From: Xiphydria camelus
Lineage: Eukaryota; Arthropoda; Insecta; Hymenoptera; Xiphydriidae
Length of the DNA stretch: 64,000 nucleotides
NCBI GenBank assembly: GCA_963678675.1
Contig: OY783194.1
Span: forward strand, 26,824,278 to 26,888,277
Direction of reading: 5' to 3'
Position numbers and translations under genes: made by a program. Below are positions 46,651 to 58,883 of the stretch, one piece after another. Under the pieces are notes generated by a model. The model ran no database searches. It was not told where the DNA came from and was given only the letters and a program-made list of their open reading frames with translations. Position 1 is the stretch's first letter. The number at the start of each line of letters is the position of its first letter.

Positions 46651-46810
46651 ATTTCTTCCGAAATACGAAGATAAATAAAGAGAAATCAAGCGCAAACGAT
46701 ACATTGAAAAAAAATTGATTTTCGAAACTGGGGGGAGGGGGGGGGGCTAATTTTACACCAGTTCAGAAAAACGCCAGAATGCAGGTACGGGGCGAGTCTT
46801 GCTTAAATTA

Positions 46811-47084
46811 TACCGTATGTCCGTCTCTGTACTGGCCAGTTTGAAAGTTACCTTCGGATAGGCTTGGTCGGTAATCGAGACATTTATACCGTAATTATAT
46901 AATTATTTTCGTAATTTCCATTATTCACAAATTCACAATTTCGAGGTTAGACGCTTCGATCTCCCGAATTGACATCAACTGTAACTGCCGACTCGATTTC
47001 TACCGTATTAAATGACTCGAGTACCGACCAAGCCTATCCGAAGGTAACTTTCAAACTGGCCAGTACAGAGACGGACATACGGTA
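46811..47084. mobile_element. Element M: snap-back element with identical 63-bp ends
   Basis: 46811-46873 and the reverse complement of 47022-47084 are identical at all 63 positions (TACCGTATGTCCGTCTCTGT ... GGATAGGCTTGGTCGGTA), flanked by TA on both sides. The symmetry continues inwards (TCGAGACATTTAT versus TCGAGTCATTTAAT) with several mismatches. The centre includes TTCGAGGTTAGACGCTTCGA, also present inverted in element L. Confidence 0.92.
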
Positions 47085-47204
47085 TACCGGCTGCAATTAA
47101 AGTGTACGCGGGAATGCAGTCCGTATACGCGATTCCCGTTGAAAGAGCGTTTCGAAGCGACTCGACTCCGTTCTCCGTTTCCGAGTATTTTCACGAGACG
47201 TATA

Positions 47205-47399
47205 CATTTTGAAGTTACAAGCGGCCAATTAAATATATAGTTATTTAAACAAACATTTAGTCGAATCACAGCTGAGTATTTAGTTATTTCCACTAAATTT
47301 TAGTTACTCTAACTACATATTTGTTAAGATAACTATATATTTAGTTGGCCGTCCGTACCCTCAAAATTCAGTCAAATCAAACGACTTTTTTCCTCAGTG
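47205..47399. mobile_element. Family H element (right half of the Q-H composite)
   Basis: CGGCCAATTAAATATATAGT TATTTAAACAAACATTTAGT on the left and AACTATATATTTAGTTGGCC GTCC on the right, ending TTTTTTCCTCAGTG. It is close to the H part at 59420-59650. Confidence 0.8.
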
Positions 47400-47967
47400 T
47401 ATACCCAAAACGTCATAAATCGCCCCTCGATTCGAAAATCACTTTCCCATCCCCCGTCCGTCATTCCATCCGCTGTACCTGCCGCGTAGAGGAGGAACGA
47501 ACAAACCGAACAGACGGAGAATTTCCGAGCTGTCACACCCGTGCGCATCCCTCGTCGTCTGCGGTCGCCACACCCTCAACACGCCCCGACTCACAAAGTT
47601 AACCCCAAACTCGCCCGCTAACGACTCCGAAACGTATCATTTGAGGCACCCCTCCCTCCTTCCGCACTCGTATACGCACGATGCGTTCGCAGGCGACGAA
47701 ATCCATTACGAGCGTGGGTGGGGTCCGCTATGATTTATGCTACGCGCGAAGGATGAATTAATGCCGCTCCGACGTTGCGCGGCGCTGCACTTTCAGAGAT
47801 CGGCGCGAGGATTTGGCGTGAGTATGAGAGGGTCCAGCGCTCGGCGTGCTGCGCGAATCGCGGGGAAATCTCGAAGAAGCGGAGGGAGGATTTAATTTTA
47901 TGGCGGGTGCTCGGGTATCTCGATCATTGTTGCTGCAGCACGGAATTTTTGGGAATCTCGACATATA
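47400..47967. other. GC-rich unique island, no gene
   Basis: Frames of under 100 codons with no recognised domain. Confidence 0.4.
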
Positions 47968-48331
47968 CACTGAAGAAAATGTTTGTCAGCCACAACCGCT
48001 TGGGACGGCCAACTAAACATATACATAATTATCTCAATAAATATGTATTGTAGTTAAAGTAACTAAAATTTAGTTGAGATAAATGAATACTTGTTCAACT
48101 AAATATTTGTTCCAATTATTACATACTTAGAGTTGGCCGTTCGTAATTAATCTAACAAAGCAATGACGTTTAATTGGTAGATGTATACCAAAAAAATGTT
48201 ATTGAATGAGGCGAAGAAATTTAGTTATTTCAATGATATACAGACCAACCAAACACAAAATAATTAGTTTAACAAAAATTAATCTTCAACAGAAAGAATT
48301 TGTTTGGAACAACTAAATTTTTTCCTCAATG
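47968..48331 (-). mobile_element. Q-H composite MITE, reverse orientation
   Basis: The H part (CACTGAAGAAAATGTTTGTC, ACGGCCAACTAAACATATAC) is followed by the Q part read in reverse (AACTAAATTTTTTCCTCAATG at the end; ACCAACCAAACACAAAATAA). Read on the minus strand the order is Q then H, as at 55943-56272 and 59166-59650. Confidence 0.75.
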
Positions 48332-49756
48332 TAAAGGTTAGATATAGACAGCGTCATGACAAACAAGCGTGAAAATGAAAAATTCTGAAAATGAGATTAT
48401 TATGGAAAATACTTTATATTTTTTTGGTTCAACTTTTCACAGACTTCTGCCATACTCTCTTTAGCCATACTTTTTCTTTACACCGGACCGTCGATATAAT
48501 CTGCTATTTCATATAAGTACAGAGATGAATGCGTGTTGAAAATTCTGAAGAAGTTGAACGAAAATAAGATTCAATTCACCAGGTTCAGTTCACTCGAGAC
48601 ATTTCGAAGATGGAAGAACAGAAATATGAGACTCCTAGAATGTGCGCGCGAGCGAGAAATGCAATACGCCGTGATACGAGTTCCGCGCGTTTAGCGAGGC
48701 CGCCCTTATCCGCGGGCCTCTTACTCCACCCTTCGGAACGGTTAACACAAAAGGCGCAGCGGGTAACCGTACACCCCACTCTGCCCGTAGTCGAGACATC
48801 GTCGTACCGAGGCAGATAGGTGTACTGTTACTCGAGCACGTGCTAACCTTATGTTCCGAGAAGAGGCGCGTAAATACCCGCGGAGTCTCTCTCAGTACAG
48901 GCGCGTCGCGTCGTGAAACGCCGATGGAACGCCGTCGAAGCGCCAGGAGCATCGTTCGACGCGGCCGGGGAAGGGAAAGAGCTGCCGAGAATAAAAGACT
49001 GGTTGGTCCACGAGAGTGGCACAATGGCATATTTTCTCGTTTCCGAGACTTCTCTCGTTTTTCTTTTTTTTTCATAACGATCTCGTTCGAAAAAGGCAAC
49101 AATAAGTCGCCAGTAGTGCCACGGCGCCACTCTGACCCCGGTGACCGTCGTTTCGCGTGACCCTGCGAACTTAAAAACGACGCAACGACGATAGGAGCGC
49201 GGGCAGTTAACCCGCAGCTGCGACGGTCAGCCCTGACATTTGTCTCGAGGTCCTCCTGCGGGAACCGCCTTTCCTAATTATTGTCAGTGGATAGCGCGCC
49301 GGTTATTTTGGGAGGATGGAAATAGTACGGAACTGGTCTCTTCGGACGAGTGTGTTAACGAGGGAGGCTGCGGGGGGAAGAAGCTGAGCTGTACAGGGGG
49401 AATTTCGATGTCTTTGGTTCTTTTTTTAGAGGCGTTTGCAAACGCGATGTTCTGGTTCCCGAAGACGGTTAGCGTAGGTATAACGACGCGGGACGAGAGT
49501 GGATTTCGTCGTTCGAATTGGACGTTCCCGTGCGCTCCGCTCCCGCGGAATGTTATATACTATACTCCTCTACCGACTCTTCGTTTCGAGATAAACACGC
49601 GCGATATGTGAACGGGAGGGATAGAAATGGGATCTATCCGCTGGACGAGCAATCGCTTCATTTGAAGTTATAATCGTGGAAGACGATCTTCGGTGGATAT
49701 TATTTGTGCGTCGAATTGAGGTGAAAATAATTCAAACGGAAACTCAGGCGGAAAAG
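48332..49756. other. Unique region, GC-rich from 48600, no gene proven
   Basis: Several frames of up to 155 codons lie on both strands of the GC-rich stretch at 48600-49620; none has a recognised motif. Confidence 0.4.
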
Positions 49757-50280
49757 TTTGATGTATTTTGTATATAATCCACATGTGGTTTTGGTCATAT
49801 ATTGATTATATATAATTTCTATATTAACCATATAAGGACTATATATCTATACATTTTTGAATGTTTGTATAATCCATATATAGCACATATATATAGAAAT
49901 CATATATAATTCATATATAACTAAAACCACATAGATTATGCAGAAATTATATAGAATGTTTCCGCCTGGTAAAAACTCTACATGGATTATATATATTTTG
50001 TGCATACGTAGTCCATACTTATATTTGGACTTATAAAATTTATACATGATTTCAATATACACCATATATGCATTATATATGGATTTTACAATAATTTAAA
50101 TAATACAAGCTCGTATTATTTGAATTTTTGTGGAATCTATATATATATATATATATGTATGTCTAATCCGTATATGGTTTATATATAAATTATACACATC
50201 AATGAAACAAGCCCAAATTTATATATGTTCAATATACAAAATATATATAATCCATATACCTAGATCTTTTCCACCTGGGA
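49757..50280. mobile_element. Two adjoining family G elements
   Basis: The first (49757-49964) starts GCGGAAAAGTTTGATGTATT and ends ATTATATAGAATGTTTCCGC C, so its ends are inverted. The second (about 49968-50280) starts TGGTAAAAACTCTACATGGA and ends CTAGATCTTTTCCACCTGG. Both are built from TATATAATCCATATA-like words with inner mirror symmetry. Confidence 0.75.
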
Positions 50281-51560
50281 AGAAGTTCTGTACTATTCAC
50301 GTCAGTATTAGAAAAGAAGAAACAGGGTACTCTTCAAATGACTTTTTTATTTACATTTACATATTTTTTGATTATCTATCGTTGTTCGAGAACTTTTCGC
50401 GTAAAATATGAAATTTCTTTTCTGGCAATAATAAAATGCACTAATTTTTCTCACGATATCTATCAGCTAACAATTATTACGAAACGTGTGGGATCTCCTA
50501 TCTTCCCTCCTCGTTTTTTCCCCTCATCTCCTCCGCCTGCATTCCACTTATCCACAAGGATATTGGTCGTCACGCCGAATGACCGGCGTGTGCACTCGTA
50601 GAAGCGAGAAAGCGAACGCGAGAGAGCGAGCCACGTCGAAAGGCATAAATAGGTGTGTAAAACATTTGAGAACGCACCAGGCGTGTCCCGAAGGATCGCC
50701 ACTGGATGCAGCGAGCGAGCGAGCCCCGGAGACGAATATATTATTATATTTTCGTATGAACCCGACCGTTCGTCATGTTTACCGGGGAGGGGAATGAACG
50801 GCTGATTTAGCCCGAGAAATTTCGAGAAGAAGGGGAAGGGCCCGGTTGGCCGGGTTAGGAAAATACATACCGGAGCACGTGCAAGTGCTACGCGCTGCAG
50901 CAGCCGGCTCCGAATTTACGAAGCGGTTTAAAAGCGCCCCCTAATTGCCCGCGAAGCGGTCGAAGTTGGGAGATTCACGAGGGCGGTTCACGACGTTTTT
51001 AAGACCCCGAAAGACACGATCGCAACGCTCCCTGCCTCGTCTTTATCTCGCGACACGCTGAAAAGCGGAGCGCGGGCGCCTCGTTCGCGCGTGTAACGCG
51101 CAACACGTGGTTTACGGTTACGAGCGCGCGCGCGAGGCAGGCGGGAGGAGCTCGGAAACTCTGGGGGTCTATTCTCCTCTCGCGCGGCGCGGGAGTTCTC
51201 GTAACCCTCCTCGCTGTTCGTCTCGCTGTCGCGACGACGGATCGTGCCGCCGAGGGGACGAATATGCCGGGGTGCACATGTGCGTTCGTTCGTAAAATTA
51301 GGCATAAATGAGGGAAGGCCCGGAGCGTAGCGGGCAACTTTTTGCGGGGACAAGTTGTCACGCGCAGTGTATCGACGCGGGGTCTCTCGACCTATTTCAC
51401 ATTTCTCGCTGGGTGTTGTTTTCTTTTCCGAGTACTATTGTCGTTGGTCGAGTTCTCGACGGGGTATTTTCCAAGTTCCTTTCGTAAGTTGATACGGTTA
51501 AGCTAAACAATAGCTCGCAGCTTCGGACCTGGATCTCTTCCAACAGCACACCCCTCGTCT
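50281..51560. other. Unique region with CpG-rich island, no gene proven
   Basis: The GC-rich island at about 50470-51480 has Arg-rich frames up to 121 codons on both strands, without recognised motifs. Confidence 0.4.
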
Positions 51561-51980
51561 TAAATAGTCCTCCTAATTTTCTCTAATTTTCCAGACGTTT
51601 TCTAAAGAAGAAAATACACGAATAAATAAAAAGGCCGAATAAATAGCAGATACATTTGTCGAACGATCAATATTTTGAGTCTGGAGCATCCGACCAACTC
51701 AATGAAAACGCCTATAGCACTTTTTAGTCCACCAACAATGACTGCGATAAAAAGAGCGAAAACTTCTTCTTAAGCACGTCTCTTAATCTTCCCTGACTTT
51801 CCCAATATTTTCTAAAGAGAAAAATACACGAATAAATAAAAATACCGAATAAATAGCAGAGAAACTCGTCAACCAATGATAATCTTTTGAGTCTGGAGCA
51901 TCCGACCCATTCAATAGAATCGCTTGTAGGACTTTCTAATCCACCAACAATGACTGCGATAAAAAGAGAACCAACACTCT
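51561..51980 (+). repeat. Two-unit tandem duplication, period 210 bp
   Basis: TCTAAAGAAGAAAATACACG AATAAATAAA at 51601 recurs at 51811 as TCTAAAGAGAAAAATACACG AATAAATAAA. Each is followed by AGTCTGGAGCATCCGACC and CCACCAACAATGACTGCGAT AAAAAGAG. Divergence is moderate. Confidence 0.92.
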
Positions 51981-52756
51981 CTCGAAAGCCAAAGGGAAGG
52001 AAATATCTGATAAAGAAAAATCGAGAGATCGACAGGGTCTCGACTCTAGAAAATCATGATCTATATTTGGCGACACTCTCTCGTAGCTTACCCGCGCAAA
52101 CTTCGTAGACCGGGGGGCAAATCCCCGGGGCCGTCGGACCGCACCGTAACCGTACAGGGTTAATCGATTTAATCGAGCGTACGGGACTATAATCGATCCG
52201 TTTACGGGAGCGGAGTATCGGGTCGCAGAAACGCGACACTCTCTCTCGATCTCATCGACGCTGCCACGGGAATCGTGGACCGGGATAATCGCGGAAGATC
52301 CATACGGCGCGAGCGGGTCGAACCTTGTACCTCGATGACCTCCGTGACCCAGAGTCGCACATTTTCTTAATTCCCGAGCGATCCCACGAGTCGCAGAGGA
52401 CGCGAGAGGGAGGAGGTCAAGGGAAGAGGAGCTGGGAGGGAGAGGAGAAGGTGGATCGAGAGCAGTGCCGCGCGTCTCTCCAGATGTATCCCACACCCTG
52501 GTGACCCTCGCGCGACATCGATGCAAAGTAACAGTTTACCGATGCGACGCGCGAACTTCGTGCGCGATCGTTCGCGAGACGCGGAACGCTCGGTTAACAC
52601 AGCGAGTGCGCGCCGTTTAGAGTTAACAACTCGATTCGATCCGGCGCAACCTGGAGCGATTTTAAAGAGCACCGAGTATCCTGTAATTACGGGCTCGATT
52701 AATTAATTTATTCCGATATAGACGCGGAATATATTCGCATAGTCATATTCCGAGCG
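51981..52756. other. GC-rich unique island, no gene proven
   Basis: The long minus-strand frame (52526 to 51936) has no recognised domain and its lower part runs through the tandem duplication at 51775-51980, so it is unlikely to be coding. Confidence 0.45.
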
Positions 52757-53083
52757 GAAATGTTCGTATATGGATTATATATATATAATTGCTGTATAAA
52801 TTATACATGGATTATATATGAACTATAAAAAAATTTTTAAGATTTCCAGGTGGAAAAGTTATATATATTTTGTATATAGTCCATATGTGGATTTGGTCAT
52901 ATATAGATTACACATGATTTCTGTATTATCCATATAAGGATTATATATAGATTTTTGAACGTTCGTATAATCCATATATAGTCTGTATCTCTAGTTAAAA
53001 TAGAAATCATACATAATCCATATATGACCTAATCCACATATGGACTATGTGCCTAACCATATAGAACTTTTACCGCCTGGAGT
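52757..53083. mobile_element. Family G element, two halves
   Basis: It contains GGTGGAAAAGTTATATATAT, CCATATGTGGATTTGGTCAT, CCATATAAGGATTATATATA and the inverted CATATAGAACTTTTACCGCC at the right end. The first 90 bp look like part of a second, truncated copy. Confidence 0.75.
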
Positions 53084-55241
53084 ATACATGTAGGTTGCAT
53101 CGTATGTTACTGTTAATAATCGATAAGAAAAACACCAAAATTCGAAATACGCAACGAAGGAATGGCAAGAAGGAAAAGCCAGGTCCCATCGCGCCACAAC
53201 GAAATCAACTCTCGGCGACGCCAAGGAGATCGGAAGTGCAACGATCCGCTTTCGAGATTCGCTCTTATCGCATCACGCTGCAGCCACAAACCGCGTGTAA
53301 ACTGATGATAAGACATTCCAATCTGAAATCCCGGTGTGTTTGTGCATTCCGAGTGAAATATGTGGAGATAAAATAGGAAGACTCTGGCTGCAAGTCTCGG
53401 CCGAACCTCCGGCGGAATTCGTCAGGTTGATTGTTATCGAGAGACGCGTGGAAAGAGAATTTTACCGCTTTAAAAGGTGGGGCCCCCATCTCGCGCGTTC
53501 GAATTTTTGTAAAACGTTCGGCGCGGCTGTGTAATTTGATGATTCCAAGTGTTTCTCTAATTTTCGCAGTATTAAAGATAATTCAATATCATCTATACTT
53601 ATACTAAACAAAGAAGGTCAATCTTCTCAAGAAATAAAGTCAATGAAAAGAATATTCTACAGTTGACTCAAACGATAATTTTATTGAATTGATAAAACAC
53701 TAGTCAGCTCAATTGAATGATCCAGGCGCCAGTAAAGACTGAATTATTTTATGGGAAGAAAATTACTTTCTCTGATATAAAAATGCACTAATATATATAT
53801 TTCCTTTAAGATGTCAACTAAATAACCGTCATTTTCGTAATCGGCACAACAAAATGTACAAGATAGAATGGTCGAGCATTCTATTCGAGAAATTTCAACG
53901 TTTGTAAAAAATTCAAAAACCGCACAAAGATTTTTGCTAAAATCAAACGTTCGAAGACACTATTCGATCTATTTTTCCACACTGATTATGAAAATCTCAA
54001 ATTTATGAGGAAAGTTTTGAAGGAACACCGAGATATCGATGATCTTTTAAGGAAACAAATTTTTAGCGCATAAAATTGATGATATATCATATTTCATTTG
54101 AGATATGAACCAAATAACGATGCCTTTCTTTATCGACACGAAAAAATACATAAAAAAGGGTTGTTCGCGCGATCGGTACCAGAGATATTGATTTTTGGCA
54201 AAACGTCTCCATATTTTCTTGAACGGTTGCTAACAATGAATTATACGCAATTATTACAAAATTTAATAGAATATAACACGTTATTTTCTTTTCCAAACTC
54301 GCCAAATATTCGACCACGACCACGCGGTGCAGACTTATCAAAGTCGAAAATTCGAAGAAATCGTTTAACGACTCCGTTATCGCGAAATGACGAGAAATGA
54401 CGTTTATTGCTTCCGCAAAAACGCGCGCTTTTCGAGCCAATCGATGAGTTCTCGGAACGCGGACACGAGATCGATATTAGGAGAGTAACCACGACCACGT
54501 GGCACGTCCGCCACGGCATCGAAGATACGAGGAAGTCATCCGTGTATACACGCTCGGCCGGACGAGGGAGAGAAAACGAAGAGTCTCGAGGAGACGCGAA
54601 CAGAACTTGCGCGAGACTCGTTATCGCGTTTCGCTTTCCCACGGTATTCATAAAACGGCGTTCCCCACGCGAGTGTGTGAAGTCGCACGCACGAGTCGTG
54701 ATGATACGTGGCTCGAACGTTTAGTCACTGTAACGTTTCGTATATATGCCGAGTTGGACAATGAACTTTGTTCTCGCTTCACATTTTTGACCTGATAACG
54801 AATCCGTATAAAGATAAAGCCGCAGACGAGAATAAACGACGGTATAATTAAGGAGCCGAAGAACCGACTGTGGTGGTGTTGCCAGGCGGATAATAGTATA
54901 CATACACGAAGTGGAATCGATCCGACGATTGCGATCATTCTTGATCCCATATCGGTCTGTTGACCTACTCTGTTCCTGTGCGATGCACCCAGTTTCTTCG
55001 ATATAGCACCATGATGACAATATCGTTAGGGAAGAAGAATAATTTTGGTTATAATAGCGCGCGAGAACTTCTATCGCGATTATCTTCTTTCCTATGAACA
55101 TTAAGTCAAAATTCGTACAATACTTTTTTGAAGAGCACATCTCGATCTACAAAAAACCTCCGTATTAAAATCGACGAAATACTGATGGATAAGCAGATAA
55201 TCAAGGTCAAAAATCGACGCACCATTTTCGTATGTATTATA

Positions 55242-55244
<3 letters not shown>
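53084..55244. other. Unique region, no gene proven
   Basis: AT-rich for the most part, GC-richer at 53150-53540 and 54390-54720. No repeat family or exon was recognised. Confidence 0.45.

Positions 55245-55289
<45 letters not shown>
55245..55289 (+). repeat. (TA)n microsatellite, about 45 bp
   Basis: Uninterrupted TA dinucleotides. They generate spurious Ile/Tyr-repeat frames on both strands. Confidence 0.97.
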
Positions 55290-55292
<3 letters not shown>

Positions 55293-55574
55293 TCTCTTTC
55301 TCACCCACGCGTACGCAAATGGCGCAGCGACCGCGAAAGAAATTCGCGAAATAATTTACGCCCGATCTTCGCGGAGACTTTACAACTTCTTGGTACTCAC
55401 TCCGTCTCGCTCGTAATACCCGCCGCGTTAATCAATCCGATTTGGGGAAAATCCTGGCTCGGGTTTCGTCCGAGCAGTCCAACGTAAACGAGCGATCAAC
55501 GCGGCCCACCCACACGCTCCTCTCGGCTCCAGACGGAGCGCCAGAAAAGTAGGATGGAAGAAAGGGAGTGGTGA

Positions 55575-55587
55575 GGGGGGGGGGGGG
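55575..55587 (+). repeat. Poly(G) run, 13 bases
   Basis: Thirteen consecutive G in a purine-rich stretch. Confidence 0.95.
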
Positions 55588-55942
55588 AGTCGAAAGAGTA
55601 CTTAAAAACTATTTACGAGCGTCCGATAAGAATTTCTCGACGAGGCATAAGGATGCGGAAACCGAGGAGAGGGTGGAAGATGAGGTGGAAGGGCGGTGGG
55701 TGGGTCGAGTTCATAATTCATTTCGCGCGAGAGGCGTCCGCTCTCGCCTCCTGGCTGACGAGATTTAGCGAGAAGTAATAATTTAGCCGGTGCACCGATT
55801 TACGAGGACGAAGCAATAATATTTTCATCGCGGATTGTTGTGTTGCAGGGCCTTGCCGCGAATGCGAATACAGAAGGACCAGCGAATTTGTCAGAGGTTT
55901 TTAACACCCTCTCAATAAAATGATTTCTATAGAATTTATTAT

Positions 55943-56272
55943 GCAGTAAGAAAAAAAATTTAGTTGGTCCAACCAAACTGTTTGGATTGAAGGTTAAATT
56001 TCGTCAAATTAACAATTATGTTATTATATTATTTTGGTTGGATATTGTATATAGTTGGAATATAATTAAATTTGTTTCGTTTCACTCAATAAAATTCGTT
56101 TTTTGATAAATGTGAGTCAATTGTTTTGTTAATCAATCCGAGTTGGTTTGTTTCAACAAAAATTTTTGTCAAATGAATGGTGGTAATATAATTTTAACTA
56201 CACTGAAAAAACAACTACATATATATTTAGTTGGCCGCTCGAAAGGTTGTGGTTTACAAATTTTTCTCAATG
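55943..56272 (+). mobile_element. Q-H composite MITE, internally deleted
   Basis: The Q part starts GCAGTAAGAAAAAAAATTTA GTTGG and runs to GAATGGTGGTAATATAATTT TAACTA. It joins directly to an H part reduced to about 65 bp (CACTGAAAAAACAACTACAT, TTTAGTTGGCCGCTCG, ending TTTTTCTCAATG). Confidence 0.8.
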
Positions 56273-57017
56273 TAGAGAGATACGAGTTGTTGGATCTTTT
56301 AAATTAATTATAATGTAACATTTCGACTTGACCACTCCATTCGATAGTAAAATAGGTCATTGCAGAATAGTTATCGCTTTATGAGATAAGTATCTGTGAT
56401 ATATAAATACTCTCAATTCATTCGCTATGAAGATTGACCATCGATATTCACGGTTATCGAATGGTTTGATAATTGCCGGTTTCCATTCGGCCCGAAAAGC
56501 AATCCAACGGACTATCGGTATAAGTACTATCAGTCGCGTAATGACCAATTACATGCGCGTACACCTACATATACACGTAAGCCCACGCGCGAATCAATTC
56601 CGCGCAGGACCCACATTCAACCGGTTACGTAAAGCGGACGAAGAGCGCGTATTGTGCAACCGGTTAGAAATTTGTTCGCGCTGATTTTTAATTACTTATA
56701 AGTCGAGCGCTCGCGATATAGTCTGGTTCTTCATTTTGCCCACTCATTGTTGACGGTTGTCGTTACGTCTTATCTCGGTTCTAATTGAAAGTAAAGTGGC
56801 GATTAATGGCCCGCGCTCCGTGTTCCCCGACAACGAAACTGCTCGGCTAATGAACCGAAGATATACGCTAGCGAACTTGTACGCGATTACGCTCTGGCGA
56901 GCACACTCGCGCCGATACTCTGCCTGGCGCCGTTCGAGCGAGAAGTTGAGAAAGGAAATACAACTCCGTAACAAATTTAGAGCCTATTTCTTTTCTCGGA
57001 TCAGGACCGCAAATATA
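56273..57017. other. Unique sequence, no gene
   Basis: Mixed composition; short Arg-rich frames only. Confidence 0.45.
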
Positions 57018-57162
57018 CACTGAGAAAAATAACCTGGTCAATCAATTCAAAATCCTGGAGACCATAACCAAACCGTTTGGTGAAATATGGATCCTCTCTA
57101 TCTGTCTATTTGAACTGATTATTTTTTGGTTAGAATAACTAGACATTTAGTTTAAATAATTT

Positions 57163-57537
57163 CACGGGAAAAAAACCAGCGATTTTCAGTGCTTCATCCA
57201 ATAGCGCTGAGACTCGAGTTCGTTCTCAAGAACTTGTACGCAGAGAAAAGAATTAGATTTGACTAAATTGGCGATCACGGGCGAGTGAACGCAGATTTAT
57301 AGTTATTTGAATAAAATAATTTGGTTGTAAAATGATTTGCTGTACTCAAGTCTAGCAAATTATTAGTTCAAGCAACTAGATCTGCGTTCCCCCGCCCGTA
57401 ATCGCTAATTTGGTCAAATCTACCGTACTTTTTTCTCAGCGTACAGAGGAAAAATTTTTATTTACTGTTGTAAGCAGTACATAGAACAGTTTCCTCTGTA
57501 CACATTCTTGAGAATGAGCTCGATTTTCTTTTCCGCA
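57163..57537. mobile_element. Family N element nested in A
   Basis: Starts CACGGGAAAAAAACCAGCGA TTTTCAG and ends GAATGAGCTCGATTTTCTTT TCCGC. It matches the N parts at 45190-45584. Confidence 0.8.
57239..57441. mobile_element. Family O element nested in N
   Basis: Starts CGCAGAGAAAAGAATTAGAT TTGACTAAATTGGCGATCAC and ends TAATCGCTAATTTGGTCAAA TCTACCG...TTTTTTCTCAGCG. The arms are inverted repeats. A relative lies at about 59655-59856. Confidence 0.85.
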
Positions 57538-57661
57538 TAAACATGTAGTTAGAATAACTCAATATTTGAGTCAACTTACCAATATTTTGGTTAGAATAAC
57601 TAAAATCGTTTATCAAAATGCGATTTGTCATTTTGGCCGAATTATAATATTTTTCTCAGTG

Positions 57662-58883
57662 TAGCTTACTTCTTATTCTGTTATCTTATCTACGGGTATT
57701 TAATTACATAATCGGCGTAAGGTTTTCTGGATCAGTTAATTTCTCATATTTGGCGGCATAATTAATGTAAGGATCGAATCCACTGCGCTTTCAATTTCTC
57801 AAGAATGAAAAGAGAATCTTTCCTGCTAAAACAAATCGATCCAATAATAACGATAGGGCTGCTCTTCTCGCCCTCGATCTTTCTCAGGACCGCCAACGCC
57901 TGTCGCAAGGGTCGCGCGATCCGCGATCGAACGCAATAAAGCCGTGTTCATGCAAATCCAACTTGGAATATATCGCAAATAATTCAGTTCATTAGTAAAC
58001 GAACTAACCGTACCGAGACGTCCGGTTCTCGCCGGGTTGCGTGTACGCGCATAACCAAATGAGATACGCGCTCGCTAAACGAACGCGCGCTTCGCCCGAG
58101 ACGCGACCATTTTATTTCCCGTAGATTAATGGCGCGACGTCGATTTGAATAAATCGATACGCATTTAGCGCGTTTCCGAGACTCTCGTTTACCGATAAAA
58201 CCCGTAGGCACGCGCGTGACCCCGACCGAACGGCGCTTCTGGACCGTAATAACGACTCGCGCGCGCTCCAATTAAAACCGTATTTCGATTGTCATAAGCT
58301 CCGACGGCTCCGTCGCGAATAGATATGTTGCGATACGCGCCGCTTTGTGGGGTCGCTGATTACGTTCCCGGTCCTTCCTACCGAGCCGGCGCTTCTGGTT
58401 TTCCTTCGCGAGTACTCGAGATCCGGTCGCCGTTGCCAGTTAATCTCCGGCGAAATAACATAGCGCGCGAGTGCAATAAGTATATACTCGCGCGGCGGGG
58501 TCCCGCTGCGTTTGCGAAGAAGAATACAAGTGCCTATTCCGAAGGAGGGAGAATGGGGAAACGAATTTTTATACCGTACGCGCCGAACAGAGAGGAATCG
58601 TTTCGAAATATTGCGCGGCGAAGTAGGGAGAGGCGCCCCTTCGACAGAAGGATTCCCGGAACTTGCTTTCCTCCCGAAGCCCGGATAGAAGAGCGAAGCG
58701 TATCCGGGGATACACGCCCAGTACAGGCATAAACTACTCATCCACTCGATTAGCCGCCTTGTGAGGTCCGGTCCTGCTGGGTAGTCAAAATCGGATACAG
58801 ACGCTGAAGTTTGTAAGTCGAACTTCGTCGGTGAGACCATAAGATTTCTACTCGACCTTCTCCGCGATTGATACTTTGCAATA
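57662..58883. other. Unique region, GC-rich from 57880, no gene proven
   Basis: The 182-codon minus-strand frame (58840 to 58292) has no recognised domain or splice context. Confidence 0.4.

Larger units (their letters stand above)
57018..57661 (+). mobile_element. Family A MITE carrying a nested pair (N, with O inside N)
   Basis: The A left half runs 57018-57162 (CACTGAGAAAAATAACCTGG ... AACTAGACATTTAG) and resumes at 57538 (AAACATGTAGTTAGAATAAC), ending TATTTTTCTCAGTG. The intervening 375 bp is absent from the 13880-14155 copy. Confidence 0.9.

Noticed and set aside
52054..52239. Minus-strand frame ending at a phase-1 GCGG|GTAAGC donor, considered as a cv-c first exon
   Set aside because: The frame starts at GTG with no ATG found in it, so it cannot supply a normal start; it could only be an internal exon and has no supporting motif.
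51936..52526. 196-codon minus-strand open frame
   Set aside because: Its lower end runs into a diverged tandem duplication, and no domain was recognised.
55245..55289. Ile/Tyr repeat peptides encoded on both strands
   Set aside because: Produced by the (TA)n microsatellite.
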